From the NCBI GenBank assembly GCA_963783175.1, contig CAWANG010000038.1:124001-188000 (forward strand): a stretch of 64,000 bases of DNA. Reading direction: 5' to 3'. Below the pieces are notes generated by a model that made no database searches, had not been told where the DNA came from, and saw only the letters and a program-made list of their open reading frames with translations. This document shows, in pieces, positions 45,739-54,365 of this stretch (positions are counted from its first letter, which is position 1; each line of letters starts with the position of its first letter). The translations under genes were made by a program, and so were the position numbers. The DNA comes from Roseiarcus sp963783175 (GTDB lineage: Bacteria; Pseudomonadota; Alphaproteobacteria; Rhizobiales; Beijerinckiaceae).

Positions 45739-46824
45739 ATGGCGACGCATAGTGCAGGCGGGAAGAGTCCCAGTGCAGGCGTGAAGAGTCCAGACGTGCA
45801 TCCGGCGCTGGAGACGCTCGCCGACGATGTCCAGCTCAGCGACGCCGTACGGCTTCAGGGCTACGTAGGGCCGACTAAGAACGACAAGACGCTGCGGCTC
45901 TATGCGAGCTTCGAGGATCTGAGCGAGTACATCGACGTACCGCGGGACGACGTGTTCAAATCGGCCGCGGCGCCAGAGGCGATGGCGCCGAACGGCGGTG
46001 TCTACGTGTGGGTGAAGCCCGATGCACAGCTCGTCTACACGCGGACGCACTCCGCCACCGCGTTGGCTCGGGACCTCGGCGGCGCCTCGGTGCGGGAGCT
46101 GCAACTGGCGAATGAATTTCGCCGGCGCAACCCCGGGGCGACCGTGCTCGCGTCACTGACGGCGGGAACAAGCGCGCTCGCGTTCGTCGAGTTTCGGCCG
46201 GGCCTCACCGGCGTCGTGGAAAGCGCCCCGACCGGCCAATCCCCCAAGATCGACGCGATGCGCGGACGCACGCCAAGCAGCATCTACAGCGAGCTGTCGC
46301 GGCTGCCTGCCCCACCCGCGCTCCTCCGCGCCGCTAGCCGAACCATGGAAGCGCCTCCCGCGAGGGCGCCCAAGCCGCCTCAGGTGCTGACGGCCCACGG
46401 GGCGGGCGCGGCTCCGGGCTCGACGCCGGCCACGTCGGAAGCGTCTCCCGTTCACGCGGGCCACCCGGTTGTGCACACAGTCCAGCAGCAGTCGTGGTTC
46501 AACAGCACTTTTTGCAACGGCGCGCACATCTGTGTGGACGCATGGGACTGGGCCACCTCCGGCAACATTTGGTACGGCTCGTATGAGGTCGTCACCATGG
46601 TTGGCAGCGAGGGAACGGTGAACGCGAACCTGCTGCTCTACTACTGGGACTCGGGGTGGTCGCTGTTTACCGGCAGCTGGGGCTTCTGGGTGGAATTCTA
46701 CAATGCGCTCAACGTCCCGGGGCATTGGATAAGTGTGAACGTATCCGGGGCCACCGCCGGGAATACCTACGCCTCGCTCAGCGGCGCCGGCGGCGGGACG
46801 ACGGTAGCTATGGCGGTGCGCTGA
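45739..46824 (+). CDS. Unrecognised two-domain protein (361 aa)
   Basis: An excellent GAGGAGG site precedes the ATG. The first 20 residues are low-complexity (HSAGGKSPSAGVKSPD). About residues 25-185 form one domain, with AVRLQGYVGPTKND, LYASFEDLSEYIDVPRDDV and VYVWVKPDAQLVYTR. A Pro/Ala linker follows (about 200-250). The last 110 residues form a second domain rich in Trp, Tyr, Asn and Ser (FCNGAHICVDAWDWATSGN, LLLYYWDSGWSLFTG), which looks like a beta-sandwich or lectin-like fold with one likely disulfide. There is no signal peptide. I do not recognise the family. It precedes the polysaccharide acetylation pair. Confidence 0.7.
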   Translation: MATHSAGGKSPSAGVKSPDVHPALETLADDVQLSDAVRLQGYVGPTKNDKTLRLYASFEDLSEYIDVPRDDVFKSAAAPEAMAPNGGVYVWVKPDAQLVYTRTHSATALARDLGGASVRELQLANEFRRRNPGATVLASLTAGTSALAFVEFRPGLTGVVESAPTGQSPKIDAMRGRTPSSIYSELSRLPAPPALLRAASRTMEAPPARAPKPPQVLTAHGAGAAPGSTPATSEASPVHAGHPVVHTVQQQSWFNSTFCNGAHICVDAWDWATSGNIWYGSYEVVTMVGSEGTVNANLLLYYWDSGWSLFTGSWGFWVEFYNALNVPGHWISVNVSGATAGNTYASLSGAGGGTTVAMAVR

Positions 46825-47103
46825 TCGAGCGGGGCTGCTCAGGGGAGCGGTCTTTATCGCCTTAACCTATAACTCGTCTTCGCGCGGCCTTTTGTTGCGC
46901 CCCATCCGCGATCCGGCGGTGTGGTCTAAAGACCGTCATTGCGCGACTTCACTTCGCAATGCGGCCAAGTTGCCGTAAGAGGGTTCGGCCGGCCTCGGCC
47001 GCTGCGGTTCGGCTGTGGCAAGCCCGTCTTGCGAAAATGGAAGCGCGCCTTTCCCAGGCGCAGCAGCCTCGAATATCAGGAAGCTGGGCGCAGGCGTTTC
47101 GGC
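46825..47103. other. Gap before the MBOAT gene
   Basis: No separate gene is seen. The MBOAT frame is open upstream to 46939, but that extension is Arg-rich and out of family. The region probably carries the promoter of the acetylation pair. Confidence 0.35.
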
Positions 47104-48507
47104 ATGGTCTTTTCCTCGATCACGTTCCTCTTCTATTTCCTGCCCATTTTTCTGGCTTTTTATTTCCTCACCCCGACGATCAAGGGAAAAAACGTCGTCA
47201 CGCTGTTATTCTCGCTCCTCTTCTACGCCTGGGGCGAACCGCGGTTCATTCTCGTCCTTTTGTTTTCGATCGTCTTCAACTTCTTTGCGGCGCTGATCAT
47301 CGACCAAAGAGAGGGCGCGGCTCGCCGCGTCGCGCTTGCCCTCGCGGTGGCGGGAAATCTTCTCGTCCTCGCGGTTTTCAAATATGCGAATTTCCTCACC
47401 GGCAATCTCGCGGCGCTGCTGGCGCCGGTCGGATTCTCGGTGACGAAGACCAATATCGCGCTGCCGCTCGGAATCTCCTTCTTCACCTTCCATTGCCTCT
47501 CGTACATCATCGACATCTATCGGCGGCGATTCAGGGCCAACCGCGATCCGATCGACATCGCTCTCTATATCTCCCTGTTTCCGCAATTGGTCGCCGGCCC
47601 GATCGTTCGCTACAAGACCGTCGCCCGCCAATTGGACGCCCGCAGGTTTACGCTCGCCCGCGTCTCTGTCGGTGCGCGCATCTTCATCGTCGGTCTGGCG
47701 CAGAAGGTCCTGGTGGCCGACGTCGTCGCGCCGCTGGTTCAAGTCGCTTTCGACCAGGTCCACGACCGCTCTTTGGTCGAGGCATGGATCGGGCTCATTT
47801 CTTATACGGTGCAGATCTATTTTGATTTTGCCGGCTATTCGAACATGGCGATCGGATTGGGCATCGTGCTCGGGTTCACCTTTCCGCGCAATTTCCGCAT
47901 GCCCTATACGTCGCTCTCGATCACCGAGTTCTGGCGCCGCTGGCACATGTCGCTTTCGTCCTGGCTGCGCGACTACCTTTACATTCCCCTCGGCGGCAAC
48001 CGCGGCGGGAATGCGCAGACCTATCGCAATCTCGTCATGGTGTTCCTGCTTTGCGGGCTGTGGCACGGCGCGAACTGGACTTTCGTCCTGTGGGGCGCTT
48101 GGCATGGCGCGTTTTTGGTGATCGAACGCCTGGGATTGCTGTCGGTTCTCGCACGCCTCGCGACGCCGGCGCGCTGGGCCTACGCGCTGCTCGCGGTGAT
48201 GGGAGGCTGGGTCTTGTTTCGCGCCGCCAATCTCTCCGATGCGGCGGGCTATTACGCGAGCCTCTTCGGCCGGCACGGATTGACCGAACTCAGCTTCGAT
48301 ATGCACGACGCGCTTAGCGAACGGGCGATTGTGACGCTCCTCATCGGTTGCATTCTGGCGGTCGTCCCGAGATGGCTGCCCAGATGGCCTGCGCCGCTCA
48401 TCCTGCGCGCTTCGGCCGACGTGACGGTCACTTTCGCGCTGCTGATTTTCTCGATGATCACCGTGGCCGCGGGCGCCTATAGCCCATTCCTGTACTTCCG
48501 GTTTTGA
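47104..48507 (+). CDS. MBOAT O-acyltransferase (AlgI-like)
   Basis: AlgI-type proteins move acetyl groups across the inner membrane for O-acetylation of exported polysaccharides. The ATG at 47104 gives 467 residues beginning with a membrane segment (FLFYFLPIFLAFYFL); about ten more follow. Family marks are ISFFTFHCLSYIIDIYR, FPQLVAGPIVRY, ITEFWRRWHMSLSSWLRDYL and the catalytic His in LCGLWHGANWTF. The longer open frame upstream adds an Arg-rich segment and was rejected. The AlgJ-like gene follows after 6 bp, so they form a pair. Confidence 0.93.
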   Translation: MVFSSITFLFYFLPIFLAFYFLTPTIKGKNVVTLLFSLLFYAWGEPRFILVLLFSIVFNFFAALIIDQREGAARRVALALAVAGNLLVLAVFKYANFLTGNLAALLAPVGFSVTKTNIALPLGISFFTFHCLSYIIDIYRRRFRANRDPIDIALYISLFPQLVAGPIVRYKTVARQLDARRFTLARVSVGARIFIVGLAQKVLVADVVAPLVQVAFDQVHDRSLVEAWIGLISYTVQIYFDFAGYSNMAIGLGIVLGFTFPRNFRMPYTSLSITEFWRRWHMSLSSWLRDYLYIPLGGNRGGNAQTYRNLVMVFLLCGLWHGANWTFVLWGAWHGAFLVIERLGLLSVLARLATPARWAYALLAVMGGWVLFRAANLSDAAGYYASLFGRHGLTELSFDMHDALSERAIVTLLIGCILAVVPRWLPRWPAPLILRASADVTVTFALLIFSMITVAAGAYSPFLYFRF

Positions 48508-48513
48508 GCTGGA

Positions 48514-49659
48514 ATGCTGTCGCGCCATCGCCGATATTTCGCTCTGATGACCTTCCTGCTGCTGGCCACGCCGCTCGTGGTCGGGATCGTCAGGCCGGAC
48601 AGCCCGGAGCTGATCCTCAAGGAAGGGCGGATGCTGGCGTCCGCCCCCGATGCGCCCCGCAGCCTCGAGGCCCTCAGCGCTTTTCCGGGCCAGGCCGACG
48701 CCTATCTCAAGGATCATTTCGGCCTCCGGCAAACGATGATTCGGACCCACAGGGACCTGTCTCATCCTGTGCTGTACGGCAACGAGTCGGTCCTCGTCGG
48801 CCGCGACGGGCGCATGTTTTATCTTGGCCGGGACATGGTGCGTCAGAGCGCCGGGCTCATCCTGCGCGATCGAAAGGTGGCCGATGCGGCCGACATGCTG
48901 GCCGAGATGCGTGACGCGCTCGCCCGCCGCGGCGTCGGCCTTCTGGTCGCTGTGGCCCCGAATTCGTCGACGATCTATCAGGATGATCTGCCGCTCTGGG
49001 CGCAAAAGCAGGGACGGGAAACCGAGTACGATCTGTTTCTCGCCGATCTTGCGGCCCGCGGCGTCAAGGCGGTCGATCTCAGGCCGGTCATGGAAAAGGC
49101 CCGCTCTGACAGCGAAGCCTATCTCTTGCACGACACTCATTGGACCGCGCGCTCGGCGGTGCTTGCGTTCAACGCCATCGCCGAGGCCGACGGCCATCCA
49201 AACTGGCGGCTTGATCCCGGTTCCTCGATCGGGCCGCCTGCCGAGCGCAGGGGCGGGGACGTTGCGCGGATCATGGGGGTCGAGGACGAGGTGACCGAAA
49301 CCGTCCGGGAGCTCGCGCTGCCTTCGGGAGGAACGAGCCGGGACCTGTCGCCAGGGCCGATGCCCGATTGGGTTCTGTCGTCGGACCGGCCCGGCCCGAC
49401 GATCATGGTCATCGGCGATTCGTTCACCGCCTCCTATTTTCCCCCGATGCTGCTGCAGCATGCCCGGCGCGCCATCTGGCTCAATCATCGCGAATGCGGC
49501 TTCGACTGGAATTGGATCGACAAGTTTCAGCCGGACGAGGTCTGGTGGGTCCCGACCGAGCGCTTCCTCATCTGCGACGAGGGGGTGCGGCCGCTCAATT
49601 TCGCCGGAACGGGAGACGATCGCGGCCCGGTCGGCGTCGGCGGGACGTCCCCGGATTAG
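48514..49659 (+). CDS. AlgJ/AlgX-like SGNH acetyltransferase
   Basis: AlgJ-type proteins take acetyl groups from the MBOAT partner and act on polysaccharide in the periplasm. The 381 residues begin with a signal anchor (ALMTFLLLATPLVVGIV). The catalytic set is visible: Asp-x-His in LLHDTHWTARSAV (about residues 206-218) and the Ser in MVIGDSFTASYF (about 297-308). DHFGLRQTMI is typical too. It follows the MBOAT gene by 6 bp. The polysaccharide acetylated is unknown, since no glycosyltransferases are in the window. Confidence 0.9.
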   Translation: MLSRHRRYFALMTFLLLATPLVVGIVRPDSPELILKEGRMLASAPDAPRSLEALSAFPGQADAYLKDHFGLRQTMIRTHRDLSHPVLYGNESVLVGRDGRMFYLGRDMVRQSAGLILRDRKVADAADMLAEMRDALARRGVGLLVAVAPNSSTIYQDDLPLWAQKQGRETEYDLFLADLAARGVKAVDLRPVMEKARSDSEAYLLHDTHWTARSAVLAFNAIAEADGHPNWRLDPGSSIGPPAERRGGDVARIMGVEDEVTETVRELALPSGGTSRDLSPGPMPDWVLSSDRPGPTIMVIGDSFTASYFPPMLLQHARRAIWLNHRECGFDWNWIDKFQPDEVWWVPTERFLICDEGVRPLNFAGTGDDRGPVGVGGTSPD

Positions 49660-49875
49660 AGCTTTCCGAGAGGCGCGGGAGGAAGCAGACGAGGAACAGG
49701 TAGCCGTCCTCCTCTCCATCCTGCGTCACCTTTGCGGTCGGCTTCGCCCCTGTCGACTTCGTTACGGGCGAGGGTGCGGATTGAATTTAACGAGCGGCGC
49801 TGTTTTGATCCGCTACTAAGGCGATGGGCGCGCGGTCAAAAGTGACGCATGCAGCCAATACCCATCGAGCTATTC

Positions 49876-50712
49876 TCAACTAGGTTTGCGGAATACAGTT
49901 ATCGTGTCTCGATAGAGGCCCGCTTCGAAGTTGCGACCGTTATCGTCCCAGCTTTGAAGCTGTCGTTCGACCACTAGTCCACTGGACTTGAGGAAGTCGT
50001 TCACGTCGGCGGTAGTCACATCACTGCGCCAGCCGCCACTCACGCCTCCGGTCGAACCATGCTGAATCAATCCCACGCCATCCGGTCTCAGCACGCGCGC
50101 GAAGTCGCTTATATAAGACTTGAACTGAGGCTTATTAATGTGGACGAAAACGTCAAAGGACCATATGGCGTCGACCGAACTGGTCTCTATTGACGAGACG
50201 TTTTCGCCGTTGCCGACCTCGAATGTGGCCTTGCTGTGATCGTGAAAACGACGCTCGCATTCCTGTACGCTGGTTTCCGAGACGTCGACGCCGATCAGCC
50301 GATCACTTTTCTCAAGCAGATACTCGGTCCAGCGCCCCGCGCCGGGGCCTACCTCCAGGATTACCGAACGATTTGAGAAGAACGGATCAAGAAACGTCCG
50401 GACTATCGAAGCTTTCCATTCCGAACTTAGGGTCCATTCTTCACCACGGGCGCTCCAGTTCCAATTCTCCCAGATATACTTATTCGCTGAAGTGCTGTTT
50501 GCGCCGGGAAGGTGGTTCTTAGCGCGCAACGACGCCGCCTTCGCGTAGCTCGCCTCTGCAATGCCGCTCGTCAGGTAGTATGTTCCAATGAGCGCCGGCC
50601 ATAGGAGCCCGTTCTCCTGGACCATGATGCGGGCGAGCCTCAATTTCGAACCTAAATCGATGCGCCTTCGGTTGTCGACGATATCCTTCATTATCGGTAA
50701 ACTGACCCGCAC
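49876..50712 (-). CDS. Class I SAM-dependent methyltransferase
   Basis: The 278-residue enzyme has a long N-terminal helical part and then the Rossmann core: motif I VILEVGPGAGRWTEYLL (about residues 117-133), acidic strand LIGVDVSE, VDAIWSFDVFVHI and LRPDGVGLIQHGS. The start is GTG at 50712 or ATG at 50691, neither with a good ribosome site. Base composition is less GC-rich than its neighbours, suggesting transfer. It sits next to the polysaccharide acetylation pair and may methylate the same glycan or a lipid head group; this is inference. Paired palindromes lie 47-145 bp upstream. Confidence 0.8.
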   Translation of the reverse strand: MRVSLPIMKDIVDNRRRIDLGSKLRLARIMVQENGLLWPALIGTYYLTSGIAEASYAKAASLRAKNHLPGANSTSANKYIWENWNWSARGEEWTLSSEWKASIVRTFLDPFFSNRSVILEVGPGAGRWTEYLLEKSDRLIGVDVSETSVQECERRFHDHSKATFEVGNGENVSSIETSSVDAIWSFDVFVHINKPQFKSYISDFARVLRPDGVGLIQHGSTGGVSGGWRSDVTTADVNDFLKSSGLVVERQLQSWDDNGRNFEAGLYRDTITVFRKPS

Positions 50713-50758
50713 TGCTGCAACTAAGCAGGTGCAGTAAGGTCGGTCAAGTCATAATCTC

Positions 50759-50787
50759 TGCCGTTACGGTAGGTAAAGTTACCTATA
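50759..50787. promoter_or_regulatory. Palindromic operator-like repeat 1
   Basis: TGCCGTTAC leads into the perfect dyad TAGGTAA-AG-TTACCTA (50770-50785). A related 29-bp copy lies exactly 70 bp away at 50829. Both stand upstream of the methyltransferase gene, so a dimeric regulator could bind here. Confidence 0.5.
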
Positions 50788-50828
50788 CGCCCGTCGAAAG
50801 GTTAACGAGATTTGTCAACCCCTTTTGC

Positions 50829-50857
50829 TGCCGTTACTATGGGTGATATTACCTATA
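50829..50857. promoter_or_regulatory. Palindromic operator-like repeat 2
   Basis: It shares 23 of 29 bases with repeat 1, including TGCCGTTAC and TTACCTATA, but its dyad is imperfect (GGGTGATATTACCT). The 70-bp spacing is near seven helical turns. Confidence 0.45.
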
Positions 50858-50939
50858 AAACTACGGCAAGCTCCATGTTACATGGCCGAGCTGAATGTGA
50901 CTACCCCATTACCCCGCCACAAGAGGCCCGGCAACAGGA

Positions 50940-51413
50940 TCAGCACTCCGGAATTTGACGCTCGCCGACGTACTTTCCGCTCCCGTCGTAAATGAGCTTG
51001 TGGATCACGCAGCCGCCTTCGGCGTTCGGGTCGGCCCCTTCGACGACAGCGGGAAAGTCGTTGAGCGGCGGCGCGGCGGTCACCATGACCGAAGCGCCGC
51101 CGACCCTGCTCGCGGCGCCTGCGAGCCCTGAGGGCGAATACCAGAAGTCGGAGTCGTAGAACCCGGATTGATTCCACAACCAGCCGTTGCCGCTCCAGCG
51201 CTTGCGGCCGTATTGGTTCCGCCAGGTCCACGAATAACGGCCGCCGTTGCTCGAATCCTGCGCCTGATCGTGGCGATGGACAATTGCAGGGCGCATGACC
51301 GGCGACCGGAACGATGACTGAGTGCGGGCGAGCACGGCCTCAAGGCCAAGCGAAAGGAAGAGCGCAGCCGCGGCGGACGCCGCGCCCGCCCTCATAGAGA
51401 GGGAAGTACGCAT
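50940..51413 (-). CDS. Small exported hypothetical protein (157 aa)
   Basis: GGAG lies before the ATG at 51413. A signal peptide is clear (MRAGAASAAAALFLSLGLEAVLA). The mature part has a Trp/Tyr/Gly-rich region (YSWTWRNQYGRKRWSGNGWLW), FWYSPSGLAGAA, and two Cys near the end (GGCVIHKLIYDGSGKYVGER, then PEC) that may form a disulfide. GCVI..L.YD..GKYVG is a pattern in many small rhizobial periplasmic proteins. Function unknown. It stands alone. Confidence 0.75.
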   Translation of the reverse strand: MRTSLSMRAGAASAAAALFLSLGLEAVLARTQSSFRSPVMRPAIVHRHDQAQDSSNGGRYSWTWRNQYGRKRWSGNGWLWNQSGFYDSDFWYSPSGLAGAASRVGGASVMVTAAPPLNDFPAVVEGADPNAEGGCVIHKLIYDGSGKYVGERQIPEC

Positions 51414-51508
51414 GGGGATGTCTCCGGCGCCGCAACGGCAAGCTTAACGGCAATCCGGCGCCGATGTCGATGGTCTTTCCGTGGGCAGAGTTTATGGCCC
51501 GGGCGGTC

Positions 51509-52873
51509 TCACCGCACCACGGTCAGCCGCCGCGCCGCCCTCGTCAGCCCGGTATAGAGCCAGCGCGCCCGATGCTCGCGGAAGGCGAAGCTCTCGTCGA
51601 ACAGCATCACATTGTCCCACTGCGACCCTTGAGCCTTATGGACGGTAAGCGCATAGCCGTAGTCGAACTCGTCCGACTCCCTTCTCAGCGCGAAGGCAAG
51701 CTCGGCCTCCCTGCCCTCGAAGAAGGCGGTCAGCACCGCGACCTTGACCGCCGAGCGGGCGCCCTCGTCCTCCGAGCGGAGGGTCATCTTGACGAAATCC
51801 TTTTTCACCCCGCCGAGGGCCTCTACCCGCCATAAGCCCCCGTTGATGAGGCCTTTCGCACGGTCGTTGCGCAGGCAGACCAGGCGGTCGCCGGCGACCG
51901 GCAGCGGTTCATTGAAGCCGCTGAGGTTGCGCATCCGCTGATTATAGGCGCGCCGCGTCCGGTTGACGCCGACCAGCACCTGATCGGCCCCGAGCACCTC
52001 GGCCGGATCGAGGGCGGCGCGCCGGATGACGCGCGTCTCGCCGTAAGCGCCGTCCTCGAGCTCGCCGCCCGAGCGGACGACCTCGGACAGGCGGATGATC
52101 GGATTGTCGTGGGCCTGTCGATGGATCTGCGTCAGCATCACGTCCGGCGCGCCGTCGGTGAAAAAGCCGCCGCCCTTGACCGGCGGCAGCTGGAACGGGT
52201 CGCCGAGCACCAGGATCGGCTTGCCGAACGAGAGGAGGTCGCGCGCGAGCTCGGCGTCGACCATCGAGCATTCGTCGATCACGATAAGCCCGGCGCGTGA
52301 AGCCGGCCCGTCGGCGTTGAGGGTGAAGGTCGGCGCGCCTTCCGCGCCCTCGCTCGCCCGGTAGATGAGCGCGTGGATGGTGGTCGCGCCGGCGCAGCCC
52401 TTCGAGCGCATCACGAGCGCCGCCTTGCCGGTGAAGGCGGCGAAGGCCGTCTCGCCGCGCGCGCCTTCGGCGATGTGGCGGGCGAGCGTCGTCTTGCCGA
52501 CCCCCGCATAGCCGAACAGGCGGAAGACCTGCGGCTCGCCCTTTCTTAGCCAACGGCCGACCTGGTCGATCGCCTGCGCCTGCTCGGGCGACCACTCGCG
52601 GCCGATCGGGCGCGACGGCGCAGCGGCGGGGGGCTGCGCCTCGGCGGCAGCAGTCTCGCGCGGCGGCGCTATCGCTTCCTCGGTCGCGCGCTTCGGCGCG
52701 GCCGAGGCGCCGCAGCGCGAGCAGACGGGGGGCTTGCGGTTAAGATCGTAGTATTTGGCCCCGCAGGCCAGGCATTGGCGCTTGGTTCCGAGGCGGCCGA
52801 ACGCCGGCTTTTTCTTGGTCAACAAGCCCTCGCGCGCCGGGAGCGTCTCAACCTGAAATTTCCGGCAGCTCAA
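51509..52873 (-). CDS. FYDLN zinc ribbon fused to RecD-like helicase
   Basis: Residues 28-57 (LGTKRQCLACGAKYYDLNRK, then PPVCSRCG) match the FYDLN_acid zinc-ribbon family, normally a free protein. After a Pro/Ala linker a superfamily 1 helicase follows: Q-like SPEQAQAIDQV, Walker A FGYAGVGKTTLA (about residue 120), Walker B LIVIDECSMVD, GDPFQLPPVKGGGFF and the C-terminal UvrD_C_2 end YALTVHKAQGSQWDNVMLF ... WLYTGLTRA. It is shorter than RecD2 and like ATP-dependent exonuclease V-type helicases. The start at 52873 overlaps the cupin gene by 26 bases; TTG codons at 52822-52825 are alternatives. Likely acts on DNA ends or repair intermediates. Confidence 0.85.
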   Translation of the reverse strand: MSCRKFQVETLPAREGLLTKKKPAFGRLGTKRQCLACGAKYYDLNRKPPVCSRCGASAAPKRATEEAIAPPRETAAAEAQPPAAAPSRPIGREWSPEQAQAIDQVGRWLRKGEPQVFRLFGYAGVGKTTLARHIAEGARGETAFAAFTGKAALVMRSKGCAGATTIHALIYRASEGAEGAPTFTLNADGPASRAGLIVIDECSMVDAELARDLLSFGKPILVLGDPFQLPPVKGGGFFTDGAPDVMLTQIHRQAHDNPIIRLSEVVRSGGELEDGAYGETRVIRRAALDPAEVLGADQVLVGVNRTRRAYNQRMRNLSGFNEPLPVAGDRLVCLRNDRAKGLINGGLWRVEALGGVKKDFVKMTLRSEDEGARSAVKVAVLTAFFEGREAELAFALRRESDEFDYGYALTVHKAQGSQWDNVMLFDESFAFREHRARWLYTGLTRAARRLTVVR

Positions 52874-53237
52874 TCATCACCGCATCGAACGGCGTCTCAG
52901 AAATAACCTCGGTGAAGTGGCCGGCGCCAGTCGTATCTTCCATCAGAAGCGCGTCTCCGGCGGCAATGACGCGCGGCTCGCCAACGTCCGGCGTGATCCT
53001 CATCCTGCCCTGAAGGCCGAACAGGATGAATCGTTTGGGCGTCGGGTGTTTCTCTCCATTCCAGCCAATGGGCAGCCGCACCAGGGTGTACCCGGAGGCG
53101 GGGGCGATATCGGAGGACAAGAGTGGGGCGGCAGGAGGCGCGAAGTCCCTCAGCTGACGGGCAATTTCGAATGTTTCAAAGCAACTGGCCCCAGAACCAT
53201 TGGCAAAGAGGCGCAGGGCGGACACCGGGGCGGCCAT
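52848..53237 (-). CDS. Cupin-fold protein
   Basis: A perfect GGAGG lies 7 bases before the ATG at 53237, giving 129 residues. The sequence is a single double-stranded beta-helix: FETFEIARQLRDFAPPAAPL, LVRLPIGWNGEKHPTPKRFI, LFGLQGRMRITPD, AAGDALLMEDTTGAGHFTE. The first motif keeps one His, and the second has His in GHFTEV. It may bind a metal or a small acid; no substrate is visible. Its end overlaps the helicase gene, so they could be cotranscribed. Confidence 0.75.
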   Translation of the reverse strand: MAAPVSALRLFANGSGASCFETFEIARQLRDFAPPAAPLLSSDIAPASGYTLVRLPIGWNGEKHPTPKRFILFGLQGRMRITPDVGEPRVIAAGDALLMEDTTGAGHFTEVISETPFDAVMIELPEISG

Positions 53238-53417
53238 AGGGAAAACCTCCGCAAGAACGAAAAGGCGCGGAATCCTTCGCCGCGCTCCGGCGCCAAGCAT
53301 AAACGAATGATTCAGGTTTGAAGCGCAGCATTTTAACAGAATTGTCGAAAACATCGCCAGCCGATGGCCTTCCGCCGGCAGAGCCGGCGTCCTTGAACGT
53401 TTGTTTCTCGGCCCCAT

Positions 53418-53530
53418 ATCTGCCTCATCCGGAACAGGTTTCGCTGGTCTGGGTTGATAGGTAAGCCGGACCGGACGCTTCTTGAGAAGGTCTAAAAGGT
53501 CCGTGAGGCGCCTGAAAGGGGGCTTCGAAT
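53418..53530 (+). promoter_or_regulatory. 5' leader of hsp20, possible RNA thermometer
   Basis: The leader contains CTTCT-TG-AGAAG and GGACC ... GGTCC pairings and a purine-rich AAAGGGGG before the ATG. Small heat-shock genes in rhizobia are often controlled by ROSE-type RNA thermometers. I cannot find a clear ROSE core pairing with the ribosome site, so this is a weak call. Confidence 0.25.
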
Positions 53531-53959
53531 ATGGTGCGTGTGACGGCGCTGACCTCTCCGCTGCTGCTCGGATTCGACGACCTCGAGCGGGCGCTCGACA
53601 AGGTTTCGAAGACGGGGGCGGACGGTTATCCGCCTTACAATATCGAGCGGATCGCGGCCGAAGGCAGCGAGCCGGAACGATTGCGGATCACGCTTGCCGT
53701 GGCCGGGTTCTCGCAGGCTGAGATCGAGGTCACGGTCGAGGAGAACCAGCTCACGATCCGCGGCCGGCAGCAGGAGGACAAGACGCGGGACTATCTGCAT
53801 CGCGGCATCGCCGCGCGGCAATTCCAGCGCAGCTTCCTCCTTGCGGACGGGATGCAAGTCTTGAGCGCCGATCTCAAGCAGGGGCTGCTGGCGATCGATC
53901 TCGTTCGGCCGCAGCCCGAGCGGGTGGTGCGCAAGATACGGATATCGGCTCGCGATTAA
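53531..53959 (+). CDS. Small heat-shock protein Hsp20
   Basis: This 142-residue alpha-crystallin chaperone holds unfolding proteins in oligomers. The N-terminal LLLGFDDLERALDKV is the IbpA-like head. The alpha-crystallin domain spans about residues 35-130 with LRITLAVAGFSQAEIEVTV, NQLTIRGRQ and the closing GLLAIDL. The C-terminal I-x-I-like anchor is RKIRIS. The DUF1150 gene follows after 51 bp, the usual order in Hyphomicrobiales. Regulation is probably by heat shock. Confidence 0.95.
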   Translation: MVRVTALTSPLLLGFDDLERALDKVSKTGADGYPPYNIERIAAEGSEPERLRITLAVAGFSQAEIEVTVEENQLTIRGRQQEDKTRDYLHRGIAARQFQRSFLLADGMQVLSADLKQGLLAIDLVRPQPERVVRKIRISARD

Positions 53960-54010
53960 GGGATGCGGGCGCGGCGGGTCGAAGCGACCGCCGGATGAAG
54001 GAGAGACGCG

Positions 54011-54283
54011 ATGAGACCGGAAAGCCACAAGACGACGGCCGGAACCCCGGACCTGACGGCGCAGGAATTCGCCCATCTTGGCGACGGCGCTCTCGCTTAT
54101 GTGAAGACGATCAATTCCGAAGATGTCGCCCGCCTCTTTCCCCAGGCGCCACCGCTCAAGCCCGGGATGACGCTGTTTGCGCTGCTCGGCGCCGACGGGT
54201 CGCCGATCATGCTGACCGATTCGAAGGATGCGGCGATCGCCAACGCCTGGGAGCACGAGCTCGAGACGGTGAGCCTGCACTGA
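54011..54283 (+). CDS. DUF1150 protein
   Basis: A good AAGGAGAG site precedes the ATG. The 90 residues contain AYVKTINSEDVARLFPQAP and LFALLGADGSPIMLTDSKDAAIANAWE, the DUF1150 pattern. The family is small and cytoplasmic and is found behind hsp20 genes in many alphaproteobacteria, which suggests a role in stress; no function is proven. Likely cotranscribed with hsp20. Confidence 0.92.
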   Translation: MRPESHKTTAGTPDLTAQEFAHLGDGALAYVKTINSEDVARLFPQAPPLKPGMTLFALLGADGSPIMLTDSKDAAIANAWEHELETVSLH

Positions 54284-54365
54284 GCGGGCGTCCGCGCCAG
54301 GCCCTGTCCGCGGAGGGGCGAATCGGATAGAGGTTGCGGTCCGCCAGGCCACAAGGATCGCAGGC

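Noticed and set aside
47206..49719. 837-codon minus-strand frame over the MBOAT and AlgJ genes
   Set aside because: It is Arg/Glu/His-rich shadow text opposite two genes with good motifs and starts.
53418..53530. ROSE RNA thermometer before hsp20
   Set aside because: Expected from relatives, and some stems exist, but I could not find the core sequence pairing with the ribosome site; kept only as a weak leader feature.
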